A stretch of 64,000 bases of DNA from Ascidia mentula (lineage: Eukaryota > Chordata > Ascidiacea > Phlebobranchia > Ascidiidae), in the NCBI GenBank assembly GCA_947561715.1, contig OX387197.1:22780266-22844265 (forward strand), written 5' to 3'. The notes beneath the pieces are model-generated. The model did not search any database. It saw nothing but the letters and a program-made list of their open reading frames with translations, and was not told where the DNA came from. Shown in pieces: positions 1 through 15,000 of the stretch. Position 1 is the stretch's first letter; each line of letters starts with the position of its first letter. Both the position numbers and the translations under genes were made by a program.

Positions 1-3000
1 ACCAAATTGGTCTATGTACTCTAGTTTTTTGTTGCTTGCCGAAAACGCATGTTTGAAACTATGGTGGCTAATGTTCGGCGGATTTAACTAAACTTGACAG
101 TTGTCCGTCCGTGATTTCAACATTTTTATATCAAGCGACTTGAAATTTTGCACACAAATATTAGATGCCACTACAAAACGAGCAATGAAAACTAAATTGG
201 CGTCTGTCCTTTAGAATTTTATTTGTTTGAAACTATGGTGGCTAAGATTCGGCGGATTTAACTAAATTTGAAAGTTGTAAGCCTGTGATTCCAACATTTT
301 TCTTTCAAGCGATTTGAAGTTTTGCACACAAATATTAGATGCCACTACAAAACGAGCAATGAAAACCAAATTGGCATCTGTCCTTCAGAATTTTATTGCC
401 TGCCGAAAACGCATGTTTGAAACTATGGTGGCTAAGGTTCGGCGGATTTAACTAAATTTGACAGTTGTAAGCCTGTGATTCCAACATTTTTCTTTCAAGC
501 GACTTGAAGTTTTGCACACAAATATAAGATGCCACTACAAAACGAGCAATGGAAACTAAATTGGCATCTGTCCTTTAGAATTTTATTGCCTGCCGAAAAC
601 GCATGTTTAAAACTATGGTGGCTAAGGTTCGGCGGATTTAACTAAATTTGACAGTTGTAAGCCTGTGATTCAAACATTTTTCTTTCAAGCGACTTGAAGT
701 TTTGCACACAAATATATGATGCCACCACAAAGCGAGCAATGAAAACTAAATTGGCGTCTGTCGTTCAGAATTTTATTGCTTGCCAAAAACGCATGTTTGA
801 AACTATGGTGGCTAAGGTTCGGCGGATTTAACCAAATTTGACAGTTGTAAGCCTGTGATTTCAACATTTTTATATCAAGCGACTTGAAATTTTGCACACA
901 AATATTAGATGCCACTACAAAACGAGCAATGAAAACCAAATCGGCGTATGTACTCTAGTTTTCTGTTACTGCGCGAAAACGCATGTTACAAACAATGGTC
1001 GCTAAGGTCGTGCGGAATTAACTAATTTTGAGAATTCCCGCCTGCAATATACACAATTTTAAATCAAGAGACATGAAATTTTCCACACAAATACTAGGTG
1101 CCACTGCAAAACGAGTAATGAAAACCAAATTGGACTATGTCCTCTATTTTTTTATTGCTTGCAGAAAACGCTTGTTTGAAACTATGGTGGCTAAGGTTGG
1201 GCGGATTTAACTAAATTTGACAGTTGTAAGCCTGTGATTTCAACATTTTTGTATCAAGTGACCTGAAGTTTTGCACACAAGTATTAGATGCAAGTACAAA
1301 ACGAGCAATGAAAACCAAATTGGCGTATGTACTCTAGTTTTCTATTGCTGCTCGAAAACGCTTGTTACAAACAATGGTCGCTAAGGTCGTGCGGAATTGA
1401 CTAATTTTGAGAATTCCCGCCTGCAATATACACAATTTTAAATCAAGAGACATGATATTTTCCACACAAATACTAGGTGCCACTGCAAAACGAGTAATGA
1501 AAACTAAATTGGCGTCTGTCCTTTAGAATTTTATTGCTTGCCGAAAACGCATGTTTGAAACTATGGTGGCCAAGATTCGGCGGGTTTAACTAAATTTGAC
1601 AGTTGTAAGCCTGTGATTTCAACATTTTTATATCAAGCGACTTGAAATTTTGCACACAAATATTAGATGCCACTACAAAACGAGCAATGAAAACCAAATC
1701 GGCGTATGTACTCTAGTTTTTTGTTACTGCGCGAAAACGCATGTTACAAACAATGGTCGCTAAGGTCGTGCGGAATTAACTAATTTTGAGAATTCCCGCC
1801 TGCAATATACACAATTTTAAATCAAGAGACATGAAATTTTCCACACAAATACTAGGTGCCACTGCAAAACGAGTAGTGAAAACCAAATTGGACTATGTAC
1901 TCTAGTTTTTTGTTGCTTGCCGAAAACGCATGTTTGAAACTATGGTGGCTAATGTTCGGCGGATTTAACTAAACTTGACAGTTGTCCGTCCGTGATTTCA
2001 ACATTTTTATATCAAGCGACTTGAAATTTTGCACACAAATATTAGATGCCACTACAAAACGAGCAATGAAAACTAAATTGGCGTCTGTCCTTTAGAATTT
2101 TATTTGTTTGAAACTATGGTGGCTAAGATTCGGCGGATTTAACTAAATTCGAAAGTTGTAAGCCTGTGATTCCAACATTTTTCTTTCAAGCGATTTGAAG
2201 TTTTGCACACAAATATAAGATGCCACTACAAAACGAGCAATGGAAACTAAATTGGCATCTGTCCTTTAGAATTTTATTGCCTGCCGAAAACGCATGTTTA
2301 AAACTATGGTGGCTAAGGTTCGGCGGATTTAACTAAATTTGACAGTTGTAAGCCTGTGATTCAAACATTTTTCTTTCAAGCGACTTGAAGTTTTGCACAC
2401 AAATATATGATGCCACCACAAAGCGAGCAATGAAAACTAAATTGGCGTCTGTCGTTCAGAATTTTATTGCTTGCCAAAAACGCATGTTTGAAACTATGGT
2501 GGCTAAGGTTCGGCGGATTTAACCAAATTTGACAGTTGTAAGCCTGTGATTTCAACATTTTTATATCAAGCGACTTGAAATTTTGCACACAAATATTAGA
2601 TGCCACTACAAAACGAGCAATGAAAACCAAATTGGCGTATGTACTCTGGTTTTTTATTGCTGCACGAAAACGCATGTTACAAACAATGGTCGCTAAGGTC
2701 GTGCGGAATTAACTAATTTTGAGAATTCCCGCCTGCAATATACACAATTTTAAATCAAAAGACATGAAATTTTCCACACAAATACTAGGTGCCACTGCAA
2801 AACGAGTAGTGAAAACCAAATTGGACTATGTACTCTAGTTTTTTGTTGCTTGCCAAAAACGCATGTTTGAAACTATGGTGGCTAAGTTTCGGCGGATTTA
2901 ACTAAATTTGACAGTTGTCCGCCTGTGATTTCAACATTTTTATATCAAGCGACTTGAAATTTTGCACACAAATATAAGATGCCACTACGAAACGAGCAAT

Positions 3001-6000
3001 GAAAACTGAATTGGCGTCTGTCCTTTAGAATTTTATTGATTGCCGAAAACGCATGTTTGAAACTATGGTGGCCAAGATTCGGCGGATTTAACTAAATTTG
3101 ACAGTTGTAAGCCTGTGATTTCAACATTTTTATATCAAGCGACTTGAAATTTTGCACACAAATATAAGATGCCACTACGAAACGAGCAATGAAAACTGAA
3201 TTGGCGTCTGTCCTTTAGAATTTTATTGATTGCCGAAAACGCATGTTTGAAACTATGGTGGCTAAGTTTCGGCGGATTTAACTAAATTTGACAGTTGTCC
3301 GCCTGTGATTTCAACATTTTTATATCAAGCGACTTGAAATTTTGCACACAAATATAAGATGCCACTACGAAACGAGCAATGAAAACTGAATTGGCGTCTG
3401 TCCTTTAGAATTTTATTGCTTGCCGAAAACGCATGTTTGAAACTATGGTGGCCAAGATTCGGCGGATTTAACTAAATTTGACAGTTGTAAGCCTGTGATT
3501 TCAACATTTTTATATCAAGCGACTTGAAATTTTGCACACAAATATTAGATGCCACTATAAAACGAGCAATAAAAACCAAATTGGCGTATGTACTCTAGTT
3601 TTTTGTTACTGCGCGAAAACGCATGTTACAAACAATGGTCGCTAAGGTCGTGCGGAATTAACTAATTTTGAGAATTCCCGCCTGCAATATACACAATTTT
3701 AAATCAAAAGACATGAAATTTTCCACACAAATACTAGGTGCCACTGCAAAACGAGTAGTGAGAACCAAATTGGACTATGTACTCTAGTTTTTTGTTGCTT
3801 GCCGAAAACGCATGTTTGAAACTATGGTGGCCAAGATTCGGCGGATTTAACTAAATTTGACAGTTGTAAGCCTGTGATTTCAACATTTTTATATCAAGCG
3901 ACTTGAAATTTTGCACACAAATATTAGATGCCACTACAAAACGAGCAATGAAAACCAAATTGGCGTATGTACTCTAGTTTTTTATTGCTGCTCGAAAACG
4001 CTTGTTACAAACAATGGTCGCTAAGGTCGTGCAGAATTGACTAATTTTGAGAATTCCCGCCTGCAATATACACAATTTTAAATCAAGAGACATGATATTT
4101 TCCACACAAATACTAGGTGCCACTGCAAAACGAGCAATGGAAACTAAATTGGCATCTGTCCTTTAGAATTTTATTGCCTGCCGAAAACGCATGTTTAAAA
4201 CTATGGTGGCTAAGGTTCGGCGGATTTAACTAAATTTGACAGTTGTTAGCCTGTGATTCAAACATTTTTCTTTCAAGCGACTTGAAGTTTTGCACACAAA
4301 TATATGATGCCACCACAAAGCGAGGAATGAAAACTAAATTGGCGTCTGTCGTTCAGAATTTTATTGCTTGCCGAAAACGCATGTTTGAAACTATGGTGGC
4401 CAAGATTCGGCGGATTTAACTAAATTTGACAGTTGTAAGCCTGTGATTTCAACATTTTTATATCAAGCAACTTGAAATTTTGCACACAAATATTAGATGC
4501 CACTACAAAACGAGCAATGAAAACCAAATCGGCGTATGTACTCTAGTTTTTTGTTACTGCGCGAAAACGCATGTTACAAACAATGGTCGCTAAGGTCGTG
4601 CGGAATTAACTAATTTTGAGAATTCCCGCCTGCAATATACACAATTTTAAATCAAAAGACATGAAATTTTCCACACAAATACTAGGTGCCACTGCAAAAC
4701 GAGTAGTGAAAACCAAATTGGACTATGTACTCTAGTTTTTTGTTGCTTGCCAAAAACGCATGTTTGAAACTATGGTGGCTAAGTTTCGGCGGATTTAACT
4801 AAATTTGACAGTTGTCCGCCTGTGATTTCAACATTTTTATATCAAGCGACTTGAAATTTTGCACACAAATATAAGATGCCACTACGAAACGAGCAATGAA
4901 AACTAAATTGGCGTCTGTCCTTTAGAATTTTATTGCTTGCCGAAAACGCATGTTTGAAACTATGGTGGCCAAGATTCGGCGGATTTAACTAAATTTGACA
5001 GTTGTAAGCCTGTGATTTCAACATTTTTATATCAAGCGACTTGAAATTTTGCACACAAATATTAGATGCCACTACAAAACGAGCAATGAAAACCAAATTG
5101 GCGTATGTACTCTAGTTTTTTATTGCTGCTCGAAAACGCTTGTTACAAACAATGGTCGCTAAGGTCGTGCAGAATTGACTAATTTTGAGAATTCCCGCCT
5201 GCAATATACACAATTTTAAATCAAGAGACATGATATTTTCCACACAAATACTAGGTGCCACTGCAAAACGAGTAATGAAAACTAAATTGGCGTCTGTCCT
5301 TTAGAATTTTATTGCTTGCCGAAAACGCATGTTTGAAACTATGGTGGCCAAGATTCGGCGGATTTAACTAAATTTGACAGTTGTAAGCCTGTGATTTCAA
5401 CATTTTTGTATCAAGCAACTTGAAATTTTGCACACAAATATTAGATGCCACTACAAAACGAGCAATGAAAACCAAATCGGCGTATGTACTCTAGTTTTTT
5501 GTTACTGCGCGAAAACGCATGTTACAAACAATGGTCGCTAAGGTCGTGCGGAATTAACTAATTTTGAGAATTCCCGCCTGCAATATACACAATTTTAAAT
5601 CAAGAGACATGAAATTTTCCACACAAATACTAGGTGCCACTGCAAAACGAGTAGTGAAAACCAAATTGGACTATGTACTCTAGTTTTTTGTTGCTTGCCG
5701 AAAACGCATGTTTGAAACTATGGTGGCCAAGATTCGGCGGATTTAACTAAATTTGACAGTTGCAAGCCTGTGATTTCAACATTTTTATATCAAGCAACTT
5801 GAAATTTTGCACACAAATATTAGATGCCACTACAAAACAAGCAATGAAAACCAAATCGGCGTATGTACTCTAGTTTTTTGTTACTGCGCGAAAACGCATG
5901 TTACAAACAATGGTCGCTAAGGTCGTGCGGAATTAACTAATTTTGAGAATTCCCGCCTGCAATATACACAATTTTAAATCAAAAGACATGAAATTTTCCA

Positions 6001-9000
6001 CACAAATACTAGGTGCCACTGCAAAACGAGTAGTGAAAACCAAATTGGACTATGTACTCTAGTTTTTTGTTGCTTGCCAAAAACGAATGTTTGAAACTAT
6101 GGTGGCTAAGGTTCGGCGGATTTAACTAAATTTGACAGTTGTAAGCCTGTGATTCAAACATTTTTCTTTCAAGCGACTTGAAGTTTTGCACACAAATATA
6201 TGATGCCACCACAAAGCGAGCAATGAAAACTAAATTGGCGTCTGTCGTTCAGAATTTTATTGCTTGCCGAAAACGCATGTTTGAAACTATGGTGGCCAAG
6301 ATTCGGCGGATTTAACTAAATTTGACAGTTGTAAGCCTGTGATTTCAACATTTTTATATCAAGCAATTTGAAATTTTGCACACAAATATTAGATGCCACT
6401 ACAAAACGAGCAATGAAAACCAAATCGGCGTATGTACTCTAGTTTTTTGTTACTGCGCGAAAACGCATGTTACAAACAATGGTCGCTAAGGTCGTGCGAA
6501 ATTAACTAATTTTGAGAATTCCCGCCTGCAATAAACACAATTTTAAATCAAAAGACATGAAATTTTCCACACAAATACTAGGTGCCACTGCAAAACGAGT
6601 AGTGAAAACCAAATTGGACTATGTACTCTAGTTTTTTGTTGCTTGCCGAAAACGCATGTTTGAAACTATGGTGGCCAAGATTCGGCGGATTTAACTAAAT
6701 TTGACAGTTGTAAGCCTGTGATTTCAACATTTTTATATCAAGCGACTTGAAATTTTGCACACAAATATTAGATGCCACTACAAAACGAGCAATGAAAACC
6801 AAATTGGCGTATGTACTCTAGTTTTTTATTGCTGCTCGAAAACGCTTGTTACAAACAATGGTCGCTAAGGTCGTGCAGAATTGACTAATTTTGAGAATTC
6901 CCGCCTGCAATATACACAATTTTAAATCAAGAGACATGATATTTTCCACACAAATACTAGGTGCCACTGCAAAACGAGCAATGGAAACTAAATTGGCATC
7001 TGTCCTTTAGAATTTTTTTGCCTGCCGAAAACGCATGTTTGAAACTATGGTGGCTAAGGTTCGGCGGATTTAACTAAATTTGACAGTTGTAAGCCTGTGA
7101 TTCAAACATTTTTCTTTCAAGCGACTTGAAGTTTTGCACACAAATATATGATGCCACCACAAAGCGAGCAATGAAAACTAAATTGGCGTCTGTCGTTCAG
7201 AATTTTATTGCTTGCCGAAAACGCATGTTTGAAACTATGGTGGCCAAGATTCGGCGGATTTAACTAAATTTGACAGTTGTAAGCCTGTGATTTCAACATT
7301 TTTATATCAAGCAACTTGAAATTTTGCACACAAATATTAGATGCCACTACAAAACAAGCAATGAAAACCAAATCGGCGTATGTACTCTAGTTTTTTGTTA
7401 CTGCGCGAAAACGCATGTTACAAACAATGGTCGCTAAGGTCGTGCGGAATTAACTAATTTTGAGAATTCCCGCCTGCAATATACACAATTTTAAATCAAA
7501 AGACATGAAATTTTCCACACAAATACTAGGTGCCACTGCAAAACAAGTAGTGAAAACCAAATTGGACTATGTACTCTAGTTTTTTGTTGCTTGCCGAAAA
7601 CGCATGTTTGAAACTATGGTGGCTAAGTTTCGGCGGATTTAACTAAATTTGACAGTTGTCCGCCTGTGATTTCAACATTTTTATATCAAGCGACTTGAAA
7701 TTTTGCACACAAATATAAGATGCCACTACGAAACGAGCAATGAAAACTAAATTGGCGTCTGTCCTTTAGAATTTTATTGCTTGCCGAAAACGCATGTTTG
7801 AAACTATGGTGGCCAAGATTCGGCGGATTTAACTAAATTTGACCGTTGTAAGCCTGTGATTTCAACATTTTTATATCAAGCGACTTGAAATTTTGCACAC
7901 AAATATTAGATGCCACTACAAAACGAGCAATGAAAACCAAATTGGCGTATGTACTCTAGTTTTTTATTGCTGCTCGAAAACGCATGTTACAAACAATGGT
8001 CGCTAAGGTCGTGCAGAATTGACTAATTTTGAGAATTCCCGCCTGCAATATACACAATTTTAAATCAAGAGACATGATATTTTCCACACAAATACTAGGT
8101 GCCACTGCAAAACGAGTAATGAAAACTAAATTGGCGTCTGTCCTTTAGAATTTTATTGCTTGCCGAAAACGCATGTTTGAAACTATGGTGGCCAAGATTC
8201 GGCGGATTTAACTAAATTTGACAGTTGTAAGCCTGTGATTTCAACATTTTTATATCAAGCAACTTGAAATTTTGCACACAAATATTAGATGCCACAACAA
8301 AACGAGCAATGAAAACCAAATCGGCGTATGTACTCTAGTTTTTTGTTACTGCGCGAAAACGCATGTTACAAACAATGGTCGCTAAGGTCGTGCGGAATTA
8401 ACTAATTTTGAGAATTCCCGCCTGCAATATACACAATTTTAAATCAAGAGACATGAAATTTTCCACACAAATACTAGGTGCCACTGCAAAACGAGTAGTG
8501 AAAACCAAATTGGACTATGTACTCTAGTTTTTTGTTGCTTGCCGAAAACGCATGTTTGAAACTATGGTGGCTAATGTTCGGCGGATTTAACTAAACTTGA
8601 AAGTTGTCCGTCCGTGATTTCAACATTTTTATATCAAGCGACTTGAAATTTTGCACACAAATATTAGATGCCACTACAAAACGAGCAATGAAAACTAAAT
8701 TGGCGTCTGTCCTTTAGAATTTTATTTGTTTGAAACTATGGTGGCTAAGATTCGGCGGATTTAACTAAATTTGAAAGTTGTAAGCCTGTGATTCCAACAT
8801 TTTTCTTTCAAGCGATTTGAAGTTTTGCACACAAATATTAGATGCCACTACAAAACGAGCAATGAAAACCAAATTGGCATCTGTCCTTCAGAATTTTATT
8901 GCCTGCCGAAAACGCATGTTTGAAACTATGGTGGCTAAGGTTCGGCGGATTTAACTAAATTTGACAGTTGTAAGCTTGTGATTCCAAAATTTTTCTTTCA

Positions 9001-12000
9001 AGCGACTTGAAGTTTTGCACACAAATATAAGATGCCACTACAAAACGAGCAATGGAAACTAAATTGGCATCTGTCCTTTAGAATTTTATTGCCTGCCGAA
9101 AACGCATGTTTAAAACTATGGTGGCTAAGGTTCGGCGGATTTAACTAAATTTGACAGTTGTAAGCCTGTGATTCAAACATTTTTCTTTCAAGCGACTTGA
9201 AGTTTTGCACACAAATATATGATGCCACCACAAAGCGAGCAATGAAAACTAAATTGGCGTCTGTCGTTCAGAATTTTATTGCTTGCCAAAAACGCATGTT
9301 TGAAACTATGGTGGCTAAGGTTCGGCGGATTTAACCAAATTTGACAGTTGTAAGCCTGTGATTTCAACATTTTTATATCAAGCGACTTGAAATTTTGCAC
9401 ACAAATATTAGATGCCACTACAAAACGAGCAATGAAAACCAAATTGGCGTATGTACTCTGGTTTTTTATTGCTGCACGAAAACGCATGTTACAAACAATG
9501 GTCGCTAAGGTCGTGCGGAATTAACTAATTTTGAGAATTCCCGCCTGCAATATACACAATTTTAAATCAAAAGACATGAAATTTTCCACACAAATACTAG
9601 GTGCCACTGCAAAACGAGTAGTGAAAACCAAATTGGACTATGTACTCTAGTTTCTTGTTGCTTGCCAAAAACGCATGTTTGAAACTATGGTGGCTAAGTT
9701 TCGGCGGATTTAACTAAATTTGACAGTTGTCCGCCTGTGATTTCAACATTTTTATATCAAGCGACTTGAAATTTTGCACACAAATATAAGATGCCACTAC
9801 GAAACGAGCAATGAAAACTGAATTGGCGTCTGTCCTTTAGAATTTTATTGCTTGCCGAAAACGCATGTTTGAAACTATGGTGGCCAAGATTCGGCGGATT
9901 TAACTAAATTTGACAGTTGTAAGCCTGTGATTTCAACATTTTTATATCAAGCGACTTGAAATTTTGCACACAAATATTAGATGCCACTACAAAACGAGCA
10001 ATGAAGACCAAATTGGCGTATGTACTCTAGTTTTTTATTGCTGCTCGAAAACGCTTGTTACAAACAATGGTCGCTAAGGTCGTGCAGAATTGACTAATTT
10101 TGAGAATTCCCGCCTGCAATATACACAATTTTAAATCAAGAGACATGATATTTTCCACACAAATACTAGGTGCCACTGCAAAACGAGCAATGGAAACTAA
10201 ATTGGCATCTGTCCTTTAGAATTTTATTGCCTGCCGAAAACGCATGTTTAAAACTATGGTGGCTTAGGTTCGGCGGATTTAACTAAATTTGACAGTTGTA
10301 AGCCTGTGATTCAAACATTTTTCTTTCAAGCGACTTGAAGTTTTGCACACAAATATATGATGCCACCACAAAGCGAGCAATGAAAACTAAATTGGCGTCT
10401 GTCGTTCAGAATTTTATTGCTTGCCGAAAACGCATGTTTGAAACTATGGTGGCCAAGATTCGGCGGATTTAACTAAATTTGACAGTTGTAAGCCTGTGAT
10501 TTCAACATTTTTATATCAAGCAACTTGAAATTTTGCACACAAATATTAGATGCCACTACAAAACGAGCAATGAAAACCAAATCGGCGTATGTACTCTAGT
10601 TTTTTGTTGCTGCGCGAAAACGCATGTTACAAACAATGGTCGCTAAGGTCGTGCGGAATTAACTAATTTTGAGAATTCCCGCCTGCAATATACACAATTT
10701 TAAATCAAAAGACATGAAATTTTCCACACAAATACTAGGTGCCACTGCAAAACGAGTAGTGAAAACCAAATTGGACTATGTACTCTAGTTTTTTGTTGCT
10801 TGCCAAAAACGCATGTTTGAAACTATGGTGGCTAAGTTTCGGCGGATTTAACTAAATTTGACAGTTGTCCGCCTGTGATTTCAACATTTTTATATCAAGC
10901 GACTTGAAATTTTGCACACAAATATAAGATGCCACTACGAAACGAGCAATGAAAACTGAATTGGCGTCTGTCCTTCAGAATTTTATTGCTTGCCGAAAAC
11001 GCATGTTTGAAACTATTGTGGCCAAGATTCGGCGGATTTAACTAAATTTGACAGTTGTAAGCCTGTGATTTCAACATTTTTATATCAAGCGACTTGAAAT
11101 TTTGCACACAAATATTAGATGCCACTACAAAACGAGCAATGAAAACCAAATCGGCGTATGTACTCTAGCTTTTTGTTACTGCGCGAAAACGCATGTTACA
11201 AACAATGGTCGCTAAGGTCGTGCGGAATTAACTAATTTTGAGAATTCCCGCCTGCAATATACACAATTTTAAATCAAAAGACATGAAATTTTCCACACAA
11301 ATACTAGGTGCCACTGCAAAACGAGTAGTGAAAACCAAATTGGACTATGTACTCTAGTTTTTTGTTGCTTGCCGAAAACGCATGTTTGAAACTATGGTGG
11401 CTAATGTTCCGCGGATTTAACTAAACTTGACAGTTGTCCGTCCGTGATTTCAACATTTTTATATCAAGCGACTTGAAATTTTGCACACAAATATTAGATG
11501 CCACTACAAAACGAGCAATGAAAACTAAATTGGCGTCTGTCCTTTAAAATTTTATTTGTTTGAAACTATGGTGGCTAAGATTCGGCGGATTTAACTAAAT
11601 TTGGAAGTTGTAAGCCTGTGATTCCAACATTTTTCTTTCAAGCGATTTGAAGTTTTGCACACAAATATTAGATGCCACTACAAAACGAGCAATGAAAACC
11701 AAATTGGCATCTGTCCTTCAGAATTTTATTGCCTGCCGAAAACGCATGTTTGAAACTATGGTGGCTAAGGTTCGGCGGATTTAACTAAATTTGACAGTTG
11801 TAAGCCTGTGATTCCAACATTTTTCTTTCAAGCGACTTGAAGTTTTGCACACAAATATAAGATGCCACTACAAAACGAGCAATGGAAACTAAATTGGCAT
11901 CTGTCCTTTAGAATTTTATTGCCTGCCGAAAACGCATGTTTAAAACTATGGTGGCTAAGGTTCGGCGGATTTAACTAAATTTGACAGTTGTAAGCCTGTG

Positions 12001-15000
12001 ATTCAAACATTTTTCTTTCAAGCGACTTGAAGTTTTGCACACAAATATATGATGCCACCACAAAACGAGCAATGAAAACTAAATTGGCGTCTGTCGTTCA
12101 GAATTTTATTGCTTGCCAAAAACGCATGTTTAAAACTATGGTGGCTAAGGTTCGGCGGATTTAACCAAATTTGACAGTTGTAAGCCTGTGATTTCAACAT
12201 TTTTATATCAAGCGACTTGCAATTTTGCACACAAATATTAGATGCCACTACAAAACGAGCAATGAAAACCAAATTGGCGTATGTACTCTGGTTTTTTATT
12301 GCTGCACGAAAACGCATGTTACAAACAATGGTCGCTAAGGTCGTGCGGAATTAACTAATTTTGAGAATTCCCGCCTGCAATATACACAATTTTAAATCAA
12401 AAGACATGAAATTTTCCACACAAATACTAGGTGCCACTGCAAAACGAGTAGTGAAAACCAAATTGGACTATGTACTCTAGTTTTTTGTTGCTTGCCAAAA
12501 ACGCATGTTTGAAACTATGGTGGCTAAGTTTCGGCGGATTTAACTAAATTTGACAGTTGTCCGCCTGTGATTTCAACATTTTTATATCAAGCGACTTGAA
12601 ATTTTGCACACAAATATAAGATGCCACTACAAAACGAGCAATGGAAACTAAATTGGCATCTGTCCTTTAGAATTTTATTGCCTGCCGAAAACGCATGTTT
12701 AAAACTATGGTGGCTAAGGTTCGGCGGATTTAACTAAATTTGACAGTTGTAAGCCTGTGATTCAAACATTTTTCTTTCAAGCGACTTGAAGTTTTGCACA
12801 CAAATATTAGATGCCACTACAAAACGAGCAATGAAAACCAAATCGGCGTATGTACTCTAGCTTTTTGTTACTGCGCGAAAACGCATGTTACAAACAATGG
12901 TCGCTAAGGTCGTGCGGAATTAACTAATTTTGAGAATTCCCGCCTGCAATATACACAATTTTAAATCAAGAGACATGAAATTTTCCACACAAATACTAGG
13001 TGCCACTGCAAAACGAGTAATGAAAACCAAATTGGACTATGTCCTCTAGTTTTTTATTGCTTGCAGAAAACGCATGTTTGAAACTATGGTGGCTAATGTT
13101 CGGCGGATTTAACTAAACTTGACAGTTGTCCGTCCGTGATTTCAACATTTTTATATCAAGCGACTTGAAATTTTGCACACAAATATTAGATGCCACTACA
13201 AAACGAGCAATGAAAACTAAATTGGCGTCTGTCCTTTAAAATTTTATTTGTTTGAAACTATGGTGGCTAAGATTCGGCGGATTTAACTAAATTTGGAAGT
13301 TGTAAGCCTGTGATTCCAACATTTTTCTTTCAAGCGATTTGAAGTTTTGCACACAAATATTAGATGCCACTACAAAACGAGCAATGAAAACCAAATTGGC
13401 ATCTGTCCTTCAGAATTTTATTGCCTGCCGAAAACGCATGTTTGAAACTATGGTGGCTAAGGTTCGGCGGATTTAACTAAATTTGACAGTTGTAAGCCTG
13501 TGATTCCAACATTTTTCTTTCAAGCGACTTGAAGTTTTGCACACAAATATAAGATGCCACTACAAAACGAGCAATGGAAACTAAATTGGCATCTGTCCTT
13601 TAGAATTTTATTGCCTGCCGAAAACGCATGTTTAAAACTATGGTGGCTAAGGTTCGGCGGATTTAACTAAATTTGACAGTTGTAAGCCTGTGATTCAAAC
13701 ATTTTTCTTTCAAGCGACTTGAAGTTTTGCACACAAATATATGATGCCACCACAAAACGAGCAATGAAAACTAAATTGGCGTCTGTCGTTCAGAATTTTA
13801 TTGCTTGCCAAAAACGCATGTTTAAAACTATGGTGGCTAAGGTTCGTCGGATTTAACCAAATTTGACAGTTGTAAGCCTGTGATTTCAACATTTTTATAT
13901 CAAGCGACTTGAAATTTTGCACACAAATATTAGATGCCACTACAAAACGAGCAATGAAAACCAAATTGGCGTATGTACTCTGGTTTTTTATTGCTGCACG
14001 AAAACGCATGTTACAAACAATGGTCGCTAAGGTCGTGCGGAATTAACTAATTTTGAGAATTCCCGCCTGCAATATACACAATTTTAAATCAAAAGACATG
14101 AAATTTTCCACACAAATACTAGGTGCCACTGCAAAACGAGTAGTGAAAACCAAATTGGACTATGTACTCTAGTTTTTTGTTGCTTGCCAAAAACGCATGT
14201 TTGAAACTATGGTGGCTAAGTTTCGGCGGATTTAACTAAATTTGACAGTTGTCCGCCTGTGATTTCAACATTTTTATATCAAGCGACTTGAAATTTTGCA
14301 CACAAATATAAGATGCCACTACAAAACGAGCAATGGAAACTAAATTGGCATCTGTCCTTTAGAATTTTATTGCCTGCCGAAAACGCATGTTTAAAACTAT
14401 GGTGGCTAAGGTTCGGCGGATTTAACTAAATTTGACAGTTGTAAGCCTGTGATTCAAACATTTTTCTTTCAAGCGACTTGAAGTTTTGCACACAAATATT
14501 AGATGCCACTACAAAACGAGCAATGAAAACCAAATCGGCGTATGTACTCTAGCTTTTTGTTACTGCGCGAAAACGCATGTTACAAACAATGGTCGCTAAG
14601 GTCGTGCGGAATTAACTAATTTTGAGAATTCCCGCCTGCAATATACACAATTTTAAATCAAGAGACATGAAATTTTCCACACAAATACTAGGTGCCACTG
14701 CAAAACGAGTAATGAAAACCAAATTGGACTATGTCCTCTAGTTTTTTATTGCTTGCAGAAAACGCATGTTTGAAACTATGGTGGCTAAGGTTGGGCGGAT
14801 TTAACTAAATTTGACAGTTGTAAGCCTGTGATTTCAACATTTTTGTATCAAGTGACTTGAAGTTTTGCACACAAGTATTAGATGCAAGTACAAAACGAGC
14901 AATGAAAACCAAATTGGCGTATGTACTCTAGTTCTTTATTGCTGCTCGAAAAGGTTTGTTACAAGCAATGGTCGCTAAGGTCGTGCGGAATTAACTAATT

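Noticed and set aside
2376-2675. Six near-identical 99-codon minus-strand frames (also at 9188, 12018, 13710 and 15781, shorter at 685) that look like a repeated protein
   Set aside because: They are phase-locked to the 190-bp satellite, span about 1.6 monomers, have no domain, and exist only in monomer pairs that happen to lack stops.
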